Shown piece by piece: positions 51,759-59,628 of a DNA stretch of 64,000 nt. Source of the stretch: JAZRGE01 sp045644025. Lineage in GTDB: Bacteria > Bacillota > Clostridia > Oscillospirales > Acutalibacteraceae. The position numbers and the translations under genes are program-made. Location: contig JAZRGE010000080.1 in NCBI GenBank assembly GCA_045644025.1, positions 19,257-83,256 on the forward strand, written 5' to 3'. The notes under the pieces were generated by a model, which worked only from the letters and a program-made list of their open reading frames with translations, made no database searches and was not told the origin of the DNA. The stretch's first letter is position 1; each line of letters starts with the position of its first letter.

Positions 51759-51830
51759 GGGTTTTTTGCAATATTTTTTCAGTTTCTAAATATAGTATAT
51801 CCAAATTTTTGCAGCCGCAAAATAAGCAAA

Positions 51831-51855
51831 AAAAGCAGGCCCTTCGCCTGCTTTT
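51831..51855 (-). terminator. Terminator of the phoH-to-mutS2 operon
   Basis: AAAAGCAGGC/GCCTGCTTTT stem with a five-base loop and a T-run on the leftward strand, right after mutS2. Confidence 0.85.
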
Positions 51856-51856
51856 T

Positions 51857-54220
51857 CTATTTCAACTCAGCTATCGTGACACCCATTTCGCCTTCCCCAA
51901 AAGTGCCCAGACGGAAGGTGCGCACGCTCTTGTGGCTTCTCAAATGGGCGTGCACCGCCTTTCGGAGCACTCCCGTGCCCTTACCGTGAATTATAGTGAT
52001 GCTGCCCACTCCCGAAAGCAAGGCTTCATCAATAAATCTATCCAGCGCAAGCACTCCCTCATCGGAAGCAAAGCCCCTCAGATCCAGCTCGGCCGAAGCG
52101 GCGCGCTCGGCACGGGATTTAAGGCCGCTCACCGTGCGTGTGGGCGGCGCCATTTGTTTCTTCTTGGCAAAACGCAGATTAGAAAGAGGCACGCTCAGCT
52201 TCATTGCCCCGCAGGCCACTATTGCAGAGTTGCCCTTTATTTCAGCCACAACGGCGGCTCGGTTAACATCTGCAATCACCACGTTATCACCCACTTGGAA
52301 CGGCCGCTCGGGCACATAGGTCTCGCCCACATCTTCGGGGGCAAGCGTGCCGCTTTCCAGTTCTTTTATGCCGCCCTTGGCAATACTCCTTGCCTGGGTG
52401 AGCATTTCAGCAGCGTTATCCTTCTTGGCTTCGCGGCGAAGCTTCTCAAGGCTATCCAATATCTCGTCGGCACCTCGGCGGGCCTTTTCTATCATTTCTT
52501 CGGCGCGAGCGTTGGCCTCTTTTATGATCTTTCTTGTTTCTTCCTCGCGCTTTTCGGCCTTGGTTCGTTCGTCTGCAGCAAGTTTCAGAGCTTCATCCCT
52601 TATCCTCTCGGCCTCTTCCTTAAGGATCTCGGCCTGCCTCTGGGATTCGGTGAGCTTGGCCACAACTCTCTCAAACCTTTGGGAATCTTCACTCACCAAG
52701 CCTTTTGCTTCATCAATAATACTCTTGGCTATATTAAGCCTTTCGGAAATAGCAAAGGCATTGGAACTGCCCGGAACACCTATAAGCAATCTATAGGTGG
52801 GGCGCAGATTTTCCACATCAAACTCGCAGGATGCATTCTGCACCCCCGGAGTATCCAGAGCAAAGGTCTTGAGTTCGGCATAGTGGGTGGTGGCAGCAAT
52901 CACAGCACCGCAACGGCGCAGGTGAGATATCACGGCGGCGGCCAAAGCGGCTCCCTCCACGGGGTCGGTGCCCGCTCCCAATTCGTCCAGCAGCACCAGA
53001 CTGCTGCTATCGGCCTTGGTAGTGATATCGGCGATATTGCTCATATGAGAAGAGAAGGTGGAAAGAGATTGTTCGATGCTCTGCTCATCTCCGATATCCA
53101 CCATTATGTTCTTAAAGAAGGAAACCTCACTGCCCTCGGCGGCAGGTATCATAAGTCCGCACATAGCCATAGCCGTGAGCAGACCTAAGGTTTTGAGTGA
53201 AACTGTCTTACCGCCTGTGTTGGGGCCTGTGATCACCAGAGTATCATATTCCTTGCCCAAGGAAATATCGATGGGCACTATTTTATCCTTGGAAATAAGG
53301 GGATGGCGTGCTCTTTTAAGGCAGGTGATGCCATCGGCATTCACCACGGGGCGGAACGCCTGCATACTAAAAGCTAATCGCGCCTTGGCAAAAATAAGAT
53401 CCAGCTCCACCAAAGCATTATAGGATTTAAGTGTGACTTCGGAAAAAGTGGCAACTTCGGCCGAAAGATCCGAAAGTATGCGCTCGATCTCGTCTCGCTC
53501 CTTGGCCTGCAGAACTTTAAGATCGTTGTTGATCTCCACAACAGCCATAGGCTCCACAAAAAGAGTGGAACCGGAAGCCGAGATATCGTGCACCAAGCCG
53601 GGAACTTCGCCCTTAAACTCAGCCTTAACGGGCACAACGTAGCGGCCATCGCGCTGGGTGACAAGGCCTTCCATAAGATATTTCTGGAAAGTCTTAGAAC
53701 GGGTGAGACTATCCAGCTTATTGCGGATATCAGCAGCAGCCTTAAGCTTTTTGCGGCGGATATCAGCCAGAGCAGGCGATGCGTTATCGTTCATCTCCTC
53801 CGGTGTTTTAATGGCGGCGGTTATCTGCTCTTCCAGATATTTTATGGGATAAAGCTGTTCAAATATATTGTCGATAGAAGTCTGCCCCAAGCCTTGGGCA
53901 TCTTCTTTCCACTCCTTAATGGTGCGCACGGTGCGAAGCACGTCGGCCACGTCCAGAAGCTCGCCCATAGAAAGCACACCGCCAAGGGCGGCTTTTGTGA
54001 GCTGAGCATTCACCGAGTGGATACCCCCAAAGGAAGGAGCACCTGCGCGGGAAAGAAGCATATGAGCATCAGTGGTTTCGTCCAGCAAGTGCAGCTGCCG
54101 CTCTAAGGTAGCTGCAGGTGTAAGTTCCCTTGCCTTTTCGGCAGCATCTGCCAAGGCCGCCTGATTGCTCAGCAGCTCCAGCACTTTATGGAATTCCAAT
54201 GTTTTAAGATGCTTGTTCAT
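51857..54220 (-). CDS. mutS2: Endonuclease MutS2
   Basis: 787 residues. The core and clamp region is followed by the MutS ATPase: Walker A ITGPNTGGKTVSLKTLGL, ABC signature FSSHMSNIADI, Walker B SLVLLDELGAGTDPVEGAAL, and an ATTHYAELK switch. A long charged coiled coil (about 520-620), a KOW-like segment and a C-terminal Smr nuclease domain (ELDLRGF...ITIIHGKGTGVLRKAVHAHLR) complete it. It lacks the N-terminal mismatch-recognition domain of MutS. Linked in Firmicutes to suppression of recombination and rescue of collided ribosomes. It starts three bases after recO. Confidence 0.97.
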   Translation of the reverse strand: MNKHLKTLEFHKVLELLSNQAALADAAEKARELTPAATLERQLHLLDETTDAHMLLSRAGAPSFGGIHSVNAQLTKAALGGVLSMGELLDVADVLRTVRTIKEWKEDAQGLGQTSIDNIFEQLYPIKYLEEQITAAIKTPEEMNDNASPALADIRRKKLKAAADIRNKLDSLTRSKTFQKYLMEGLVTQRDGRYVVPVKAEFKGEVPGLVHDISASGSTLFVEPMAVVEINNDLKVLQAKERDEIERILSDLSAEVATFSEVTLKSYNALVELDLIFAKARLAFSMQAFRPVVNADGITCLKRARHPLISKDKIVPIDISLGKEYDTLVITGPNTGGKTVSLKTLGLLTAMAMCGLMIPAAEGSEVSFFKNIMVDIGDEQSIEQSLSTFSSHMSNIADITTKADSSSLVLLDELGAGTDPVEGAALAAAVISHLRRCGAVIAATTHYAELKTFALDTPGVQNASCEFDVENLRPTYRLLIGVPGSSNAFAISERLNIAKSIIDEAKGLVSEDSQRFERVVAKLTESQRQAEILKEEAERIRDEALKLAADERTKAEKREEETRKIIKEANARAEEMIEKARRGADEILDSLEKLRREAKKDNAAEMLTQARSIAKGGIKELESGTLAPEDVGETYVPERPFQVGDNVVIADVNRAAVVAEIKGNSAIVACGAMKLSVPLSNLRFAKKKQMAPPTRTVSGLKSRAERAASAELDLRGFASDEGVLALDRFIDEALLSGVGSITIIHGKGTGVLRKAVHAHLRSHKSVRTFRLGTFGEGEMGVTIAELK

Positions 54221-54223
54221 TCT

Positions 54224-54973
54224 TTATACTCCCAAGCTATGATAAAAATCCAGAGTGGTGAATCCTCTTTCCACCTGATTCTTCAGATATTTTTCGCTGA
54301 TATTTGCTAATTGCACCGCCTGAGGCGCAGGAAGAGAGAAATTATATAATTTAGAGAATTCGGAATAAATAACGTGGCGCATTGCAGCAAGCACACCGGG
54401 AGGCAAAGGCAGCGCATCAGGAGGGCAGACAGCCGCACATTGGCCGCAATAAATGGCACCCTCCAAGCTATCAAACCACATCTCATTTGCCTCGAACTCG
54501 CCGCAGGCTGCGCAGGCCACCAAATCGGGTGTGTAGCCCGCCGATGCTATCAGCCGCAGCTCTGTAACGGCCTTTATGATATTTATATCCCGCTTATCCG
54601 TGGCTAAAAAATGCAAGGAATTAAGCAACGTGCGGAGTATTACCTCCGATTCTATGCCTTCGGGCACAAGTTCGGCAGCCAACTGGCAAAAATATTGCGC
54701 CAACGAAAGCTTCACAATATCGCTTCTTAAGGAAAAGAAGACTTCATTAGGGGTGGCTTCATCCACGCTGTATGTATCCTTGTTCTTAAAGATGACAAAG
54801 GAGGAATAGCAGAGCAACTCGGTGGCAGCGGCGCTTCGGCTCTTTATCTTCCGCGCACCGTTGGCAAAGGCTTTTATCACGCCTTTGTCTCTTGTGAGGA
54901 TGGTGATCAAACGGTTGCTTTCGCCCGTGTTCTTTTCGCCTATCACCAAGCCGTCAACAACCAGCTTCAACAC
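54224..54973 (-). CDS. recO: DNA repair protein RecO
   Basis: 249 residues. An N-terminal OB fold (VDGLVIGEKNTGESNRLITILTRDKGVIKAFANGARK) and a C-terminal zinc-finger/helical domain with CAACGEFEANEMWFDSLEGAIYCGQC (four-cysteine). It loads RecA with RecR. A GTG start follows GGGAGG by about six bases. The start lies inside the small yqzL-like gene, which it overlaps by 20 bases. Operon phoH-ybeY-era-yqzL-recO-mutS2. Confidence 0.95.
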   Translation of the reverse strand: MLKLVVDGLVIGEKNTGESNRLITILTRDKGVIKAFANGARKIKSRSAAATELLCYSSFVIFKNKDTYSVDEATPNEVFFSLRSDIVKLSLAQYFCQLAAELVPEGIESEVILRTLLNSLHFLATDKRDINIIKAVTELRLIASAGYTPDLVACAACGEFEANEMWFDSLEGAIYCGQCAAVCPPDALPLPPGVLAAMRHVIYSEFSKLYNFSLPAPQAVQLANISEKYLKNQVERGFTTLDFYHSLGV

Positions 54974-55070
54974 CTTTTTCCTCCCCGTTTTGCCTTTCGT
55001 GGCAGATGTTCAAATAGCTTTCCACGCTGCCCGTGGCAAAAAATTCTTCCCAAAGCTCCTGCTCGCTCAT
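54954..55070 (-). CDS. yqzL: YqzL-like small protein between era and recO
   Basis: 38 residues beginning MSEQELWEEFFATGSVESYL, then NICHERQNGEEKGVEAGC. Bacillus YqzL (47 residues) occupies the same place between era and recO and has the same W-x2-F-x-x-TG-x-V-x-x-YL pattern, so this is a likely short member. It overlaps the recO start by 20 bases. Shine-Dalgarno is weak (AGGTGAT). Function is unknown in all species. Confidence 0.7.
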   Translation of the reverse strand: MSEQELWEEFFATGSVESYLNICHERQNGEEKGVEAGC

Positions 55071-55129
55071 AATATCACCTCAATAATATTTTGAGCGGCG
55101 AAGAAATTTATATTATAGGTAAAATTAGC

Positions 55130-56056
55130 CTATTGCACGTCCAGCCCAAATCCGTGGATAAGGCCTTGGCGATTGCGCCAATCTTCCTTCACCTTCACCC
55201 AAAGCTCCACGTTGGCACGGCAGCCGAAAAATCTTTCGATATCGGCACGGGCCTCCGTTCCGATCCTCTTAAGCATAGCTCCGCCCTTACCAATCACAAT
55301 GCCCTTGTGGCTCTCTTTTTCGCAATAGATAGTGGCCGAAACCTGCAGCAGCGGTTCGCCCTTGGCATCGTCTTTCTCAAAGAATCTTTCCAGATCCACG
55401 GCCACGCCGTGAGGCACTTCCTTATCCAGGCGGCGAAGGATCTTTTCTCTTATAATTTCACACACCATTGTGCGCTCGGGCTGATCGGTAAACGTATCGG
55501 CATCAAAATAATGGGGAGAAGGCTTGGCAAACTGATAAAGCTCGCCCACCAGCGCGCCCACACCGTCGTTGCTTTTGGCCGAAAGGGGCACAACTGCGGC
55601 AAAATCATACTTATTTGTGTAGAGCATAATCACAGGCAAAAGCTGCTCCTTATCCTTCACAAGGTCTATCTTATTAAGCGCAAGAACAACCGGCATCTTC
55701 TTTTCAAAAAGCCTGCCCAGCAGCTCTTCTTCGGCAGCAGGGATCTCACCATCGTAATCTCTGGAGGCATCGGCCACAAAAATGGCCGCATCCACATCGC
55801 TGATGCCCTGAGCCACAGCCTTTATCATATTCTCGCCAAGCAACGTTTTGGGCCTGTGAAAACCGGGAGTATCAATAAACACAAGTTGTGTCTCCTCTTT
55901 TGTGAGCACGCCCATAATTTTTGTGCGGGTAGTTTGCGGCTTGGAAGAAACGATAGCAACCTTTTGGCCAACGGCCTTATTCACAAAAGAAGATTTACCC
56001 ACGTTGGGGCGGCCTACAACGGCAACAAACGCCGCTTTCTGATTATTCTCTTTCAA
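55130..56056 (-). CDS. era: GTPase Era
   Basis: 308 residues. G1 GRPNVGKSSF, G3 DTPGFH, G4 NKID, G5 SAK form the GTPase domain, followed by a KH RNA-binding domain with VIGKGGAMLKRIG near residue 255. Era matures the 3' end of 16S rRNA and assists 30S assembly. The start is placed at the TTG at 56056, eight bases after GGAGGA; an ATG further upstream would overlap ybeY more and skip this site. ybeY ends two bases before it. Confidence 0.95.
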   Translation of the reverse strand: MKENNQKAAFVAVVGRPNVGKSSFVNKAVGQKVAIVSSKPQTTRTKIMGVLTKEETQLVFIDTPGFHRPKTLLGENMIKAVAQGISDVDAAIFVADASRDYDGEIPAAEEELLGRLFEKKMPVVLALNKIDLVKDKEQLLPVIMLYTNKYDFAAVVPLSAKSNDGVGALVGELYQFAKPSPHYFDADTFTDQPERTMVCEIIREKILRRLDKEVPHGVAVDLERFFEKDDAKGEPLLQVSATIYCEKESHKGIVIGKGGAMLKRIGTEARADIERFFGCRANVELWVKVKEDWRNRQGLIHGFGLDVQ

Positions 56057-56057
56057 A

Positions 56058-56561
56058 TTACTGCTCCTCCATAACATAGCTTTCATTTCTGGGAAGGCCG
56101 AGCTGCATCATAACGGCTTCTTCGTGCTCTCTCATACGCACAGCCTCCATACCGCCGTTCACGTGATCATAGCCCAGCAGATGAAGCATGGAATGAACGG
56201 TGAGATAGGCCATCTCCCTTTGGAAGGAGTGGCCGTATTCCTCGGCCTGCTGAACAGCTCGGGGCACCGAGATCACTATATCGCCCAGCTGATAGTTGCC
56301 TGTCTCAAAATCAATATCGTAAACGCCGCCCTCACCCAGGGGGAAGGAAAGCACATCGGTGGGAGCATCCACGTTGCGATGCTTCAGGTTCAGCTCATGA
56401 ATGGCTTCACCGTTCACAAGGGTCACGTACACATCGGCATTGCCTTGAAATTCTTCCTGAATAAGCACGGCATTGCAAGCCTTACGTATAAGCAGCTTTA
56501 TGCCTGCGGGAAGTTTAACGTCTTTTTGTTCGTTGCTGATATGCACCTTGGCTTTTTCCAT
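56058..56561 (-). CDS. ybeY: Endoribonuclease YbeY
   Basis: 167 residues. The catalytic zinc site is HSMLHLLGYDH (H-x3-H-x5-H) near residues 122-132, with the preceding TDVLSFPLGEGG and LGDIVISVPRA blocks. It processes 16S rRNA and supports ribosome quality control. The gene lies 18 bases downstream of phoH and two bases before era. Confidence 0.96.
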   Translation of the reverse strand: MEKAKVHISNEQKDVKLPAGIKLLIRKACNAVLIQEEFQGNADVYVTLVNGEAIHELNLKHRNVDAPTDVLSFPLGEGGVYDIDFETGNYQLGDIVISVPRAVQQAEEYGHSFQREMAYLTVHSMLHLLGYDHVNGGMEAVRMREHEEAVMMQLGLPRNESYVMEEQ

Positions 56562-56579
56562 TTTAATTTCCCCTTTCGG

Positions 56580-57539
56580 TCATTTTGAAGCGGCACTTTT
56601 TTCATATGCCTTAATTATATCCTGCACCAGCTTGTGGCGCACAACATCCTTATCGTTTAATCTCACAATGGCAATGTCCTTAACGTTTTTAAGCACGCCC
56701 ACGGCCTCCTTAAGTCCGCTCTTTTTGCCATCGGGCAGATCTATCTGGGTGATATCACCCGTAACCACTATCTTGGAGCCAAAGCCTAAGCGAGTGAGAA
56801 ACATCTTCATCTGCTCACAGGTGGTGTTCTGCGCTTCATCCAATATCACAAAGCTTTCATCCAGCGTGCGGCCGCGCATATAGGCCAGAGGAGCTACCTC
56901 TATCTCGCCCCTTTCGTGGCAACGGGCAAAATTCTCGCTGCCCATCATATCAAAAAGGGCATCGTAAAGCGGGCGCAGATATGGATCTATCTTCTGCTGC
57001 AGATCACCGGGCAAAAAGCCCAGCTTTTCTCCTGCTTCCACCGCAGGTCGGGTGAGAATGATTCGGCTTACTTCCTTAGCACGGAAGGCGGCCACGGCCT
57101 GAGCCACGGCAAGATAAGTCTTACCCGTGCCTGCAGGGCCCACTCCTATCGTGATGGTGTTTTCTTTTATAGCCTTAACGTATTTGTGCTGGCCGATAGT
57201 CTTAGCCTTAATGGGCTTACCCTTGGTGGTGATAAGCACACAATCGGAATCTGTGATGGCAGGAAGCTCTTCCTCGGCACCATCATCCACAACCGAAGCA
57301 ATATAACCAACGGCACGGGCATCCAACTGCTCTCCTGCGGCAATATATTTGATCATATTTTCCACAGCCTTTTTGGCATCGGCGCAGGCAGCCTCACTGC
57401 CCAGAATACGCACTTGGCCGCCACGGGTGATGATCTTCACGCCGTATCTTTCCTCGATGCTGCGCACGTTGCTATCCATTTCACCGAAAAGGGCACTGAG
57501 TTCATCGGCTCTTTCTATCTCCACAAATGCTTCTGCCAT
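56580..57539 (-). CDS. phoH: PhoH-like ATPase
   Basis: 319 residues. Walker A GVGPAGTGKTYLAVAQAVAAF near 130-150, sensor RPAVEAGEKLGFLPGD, Walker B SFVILDEAQNTTCEQMKMFLTRLGFGSK. The N-terminal 100 residues include a KH-like segment. It belongs to the PhoH1 group that neighbours ybeY and era and is thought to act in RNA metabolism. GGGAGG precedes the ATG, and a promoter with an extended -10 lies just upstream. First gene of the six-gene operon. Confidence 0.95.
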   Translation of the reverse strand: MAEAFVEIERADELSALFGEMDSNVRSIEERYGVKIITRGGQVRILGSEAACADAKKAVENMIKYIAAGEQLDARAVGYIASVVDDGAEEELPAITDSDCVLITTKGKPIKAKTIGQHKYVKAIKENTITIGVGPAGTGKTYLAVAQAVAAFRAKEVSRIILTRPAVEAGEKLGFLPGDLQQKIDPYLRPLYDALFDMMGSENFARCHERGEIEVAPLAYMRGRTLDESFVILDEAQNTTCEQMKMFLTRLGFGSKIVVTGDITQIDLPDGKKSGLKEAVGVLKNVKDIAIVRLNDKDVVRHKLVQDIIKAYEKSAASK

Positions 57540-57574
57540 AATGCCTCCCGAAATGCATATAATTCTACAAATTT

Positions 57575-57603
57575 ATCTTACCACAAATATAAATTTATCT
57601 CAA
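57575..57603 (-). promoter_or_regulatory. Promoter of the phoH operon
   Basis: Reverse strand TTGAGA, 17-base spacer ending TGTGG, TAAGAT. Confidence 0.75.
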
Positions 57604-57642
57604 TAATTTTTAGCGGGAAAAATTTCCGTTTTCGGGAGAAAA

Positions 57643-57673
57643 TAAAAAAAACAGAACACCAAAGTGTTCTGTT
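57643..57673 (-). terminator. 5S rRNA terminator
   Basis: AACAGAACAC/GTGTTCTGTT stem with a four-base loop followed on the leftward strand by eight T, 11 bases past the 5S 3' end. Confidence 0.88.
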
Positions 57674-57683
57674 CTTCATTAGT

Positions 57684-57799
<116 letters not shown>

Positions 57800-57829
57800 T
57801 ATTTGCGGCCTTTTTCGGTCGCAAGGAGT

Positions 57830-57858
57830 ATATTATCACAACATTATTCAAAATGCAA
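57830..57858 (-). promoter_or_regulatory. 5S rRNA promoter, TTGCATTTT / TGTGA type
   Basis: Reverse strand TTGCAT, 17-base spacer starting TTT and ending TGTGA, TAATAT, about 30 bases before the mature 5S end. Nearly the same layout as the tRNA-Ala promoter at 62605. Confidence 0.85.
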
Positions 57859-57888
57859 GAACTTTTTTTAATTTTTTTGAAAAAATTT

Positions 57889-58578
57889 TCAAAAATCGAA
57901 AATATCCCTGAATTCTGCCGATTGAGCCATAGAAACGTAGTCGTCATTGGCCACTATAATATGGTCCAGAAGCGATACTCCGATAGATTTCATTGCCGCC
58001 GATACCTTCTTAGTGGATTCCACGTCGCCGGGAGAAGGAATCGCCACACCTCCCGGATGATTATGAGCCAACACCACGCAGGTGGCTCCCGTTTTAAGCA
58101 CCGTTTCCACCAGCTTTCTTGTGCTCACGCCTACCGAGTTCATATCTCCGTCGGCCACATTCACACAGGCAAGGAATTTGCAACGGTTGTCCATACACAG
58201 CAAAAGAGTCTTTTCTTCTGTAAGCCCTATGAAGTTGCTCAAAAGAAAACTGCCGCAAAGATCAGCAGAATCCAATATCATATCGGGGCTACCCTTGCTG
58301 GCGGCATAATATCTCGCCACGGGAAGAAAAGTCTTGAGCAACACGGCAGTGTTGTAGCCAATACCGGGCACTTTGCACAGCTCTTCTATAGGCGCATCCA
58401 GCACGGCGTGGAACGAACCGAAGCGGTTAAGCAGGTTATGAGCCAATTCGTTGGTATCCTTCCTGGGAATGGCATAAAACAATATCAGCTCCAGAACGTT
58501 GTGAGGATAAAACGTTTCCAAGCCGTTTTCTAGGAATCTGTTTCTTAATCTGTCTCTATGACCATCGTGTAGACCCAA
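57889..58578 (-). CDS. radC: RadC-family JAB-domain protein
   Basis: 229 residues. An N-terminal helix-hairpin-helix region (FLENGLETFYPHNVLELILFYA, LCKVPGIGY) and a C-terminal JAB1/MPN-like metalloprotease-fold domain with VLAHNHPGGVAIPSPGD (H-x-H-x7-S-x2-D). The name suggests repair, but the activity is unknown. A TTG start at 58578 follows GAAGGA. Its far end is close to the 5S promoter. Confidence 0.93.
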   Translation of the reverse strand: MGLHDGHRDRLRNRFLENGLETFYPHNVLELILFYAIPRKDTNELAHNLLNRFGSFHAVLDAPIEELCKVPGIGYNTAVLLKTFLPVARYYAASKGSPDMILDSADLCGSFLLSNFIGLTEEKTLLLCMDNRCKFLACVNVADGDMNSVGVSTRKLVETVLKTGATCVVLAHNHPGGVAIPSPGDVESTKKVSAAMKSIGVSLLDHIIVANDDYVSMAQSAEFRDIFDF

Positions 58579-58625
58579 AAATTATCATTCCTTCAAAATT
58601 TGCTCTTTTTTATCTTAAATATCTG

Positions 58626-58634
58626 TGGTATAAT
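58626..58634 (+). promoter_or_regulatory. Extended -10 promoter of the pseudouridine synthase gene
   Basis: TGGTATAAT with a TG extension, 23 bases before the ATG at 58657; the -35 is poor. Confidence 0.55.
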
Positions 58635-58656
58635 ACATCGCAAAGGTGGTGTGCAG

Positions 58657-59628
58657 ATGAAGACCTACGATGTTGGCCCTAAGGAAGCAGGAGCAAGGCT
58701 GGATAAGTTTGTGCTTAAAAAGGCGGCCAAACTTCCGAAATCCCTTCTATACAAATATTTCCGCAAGGGAGATATCAAGGTAAACGGCAAGCGTTGCCGC
58801 GATTTTTCCGTTTCGGTGGCTGATGGGGACGTTGTGGACATCTACATACCCGACGAGTTCTTCATAAAGGAGACCCCCAACTACGATTTTTTAAGTGCAT
58901 CCAAAGATCTGAAAATAGTCTTTGAAGATGAAAATATAATCATAGCCGATAAGCAACCCGGTGTGCTCTGCCACCCTGCCAAGGGGCAATACACCGATAC
59001 TCTGCTCTCACGGGTTTGCCGTTATCTCTATGAAAAAGGGGAATACAATCCCGATGAGGGCTACACCCCTGCCCTTGCTAACCGCATAGACAGAGGCACG
59101 GGCGGCCTGGTGCTGCTTGCCAAAAATCCTGCCGCGCTTCGTTCCCTTTGCCGCAGAATAAAGGAGCACACCATAGAAAAGCACTATTTAGCCGCTCTCA
59201 CGGGCACCATGAACAAATCGGGCGGTGAGATGCACGGATTTCTTTCAAAAAACAGCGCTAAGAATAAAGTCTCACTCACATCTGATCCCGATGCCTACGA
59301 AGCACGGCTCAGCTATGAGGTACTGCTGGCAGATAGGGGCAAGACTTTGGTGGATATCCATCTTATCACCGGATTTTCCCACCAGATACGCGTGCAGTTT
59401 TCTTCGGCAGGCTATCCGCTTGTGGGCGATATGAAGTATGGCGCCGCTCATCACGGAAGCGGCATTTCCCGCCAGGCTCTTTATTCCTGGAGGCTCACCT
59501 TCTGCCCCGAAAAAGAAGAAGATATTTTATCCTACTTAAACGGTCGCAGCTTCTATGCCGCCGAAATCCCCTTTGTGAAGGAGCATTTCGGCATTAGTTC
59601 TGCCAATATTTCCTATCAAGGCTCCTAA
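58657..59628 (+). CDS. RluA-family pseudouridine synthase
   Basis: 323 residues. An N-terminal S4 RNA-binding domain (LYKYFRKGDIKVNGKRCRDF, about 31-50) is followed by the catalytic domain with the RluA motif ANRIDRGTGGLVLLAKN (catalytic Asp). GFSHQIRVQFSSAGYPLVGDMKYG is the later conserved block. It modifies uridines in 23S rRNA or tRNA, probably as an RluC/D-type enzyme. Its 3' end overlaps the convergent comM gene by 35 bases. Confidence 0.93.
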   Translation: MKTYDVGPKEAGARLDKFVLKKAAKLPKSLLYKYFRKGDIKVNGKRCRDFSVSVADGDVVDIYIPDEFFIKETPNYDFLSASKDLKIVFEDENIIIADKQPGVLCHPAKGQYTDTLLSRVCRYLYEKGEYNPDEGYTPALANRIDRGTGGLVLLAKNPAALRSLCRRIKEHTIEKHYLAALTGTMNKSGGEMHGFLSKNSAKNKVSLTSDPDAYEARLSYEVLLADRGKTLVDIHLITGFSHQIRVQFSSAGYPLVGDMKYGAAHHGSGISRQALYSWRLTFCPEKEEDILSYLNGRSFYAAEIPFVKEHFGISSANISYQGS

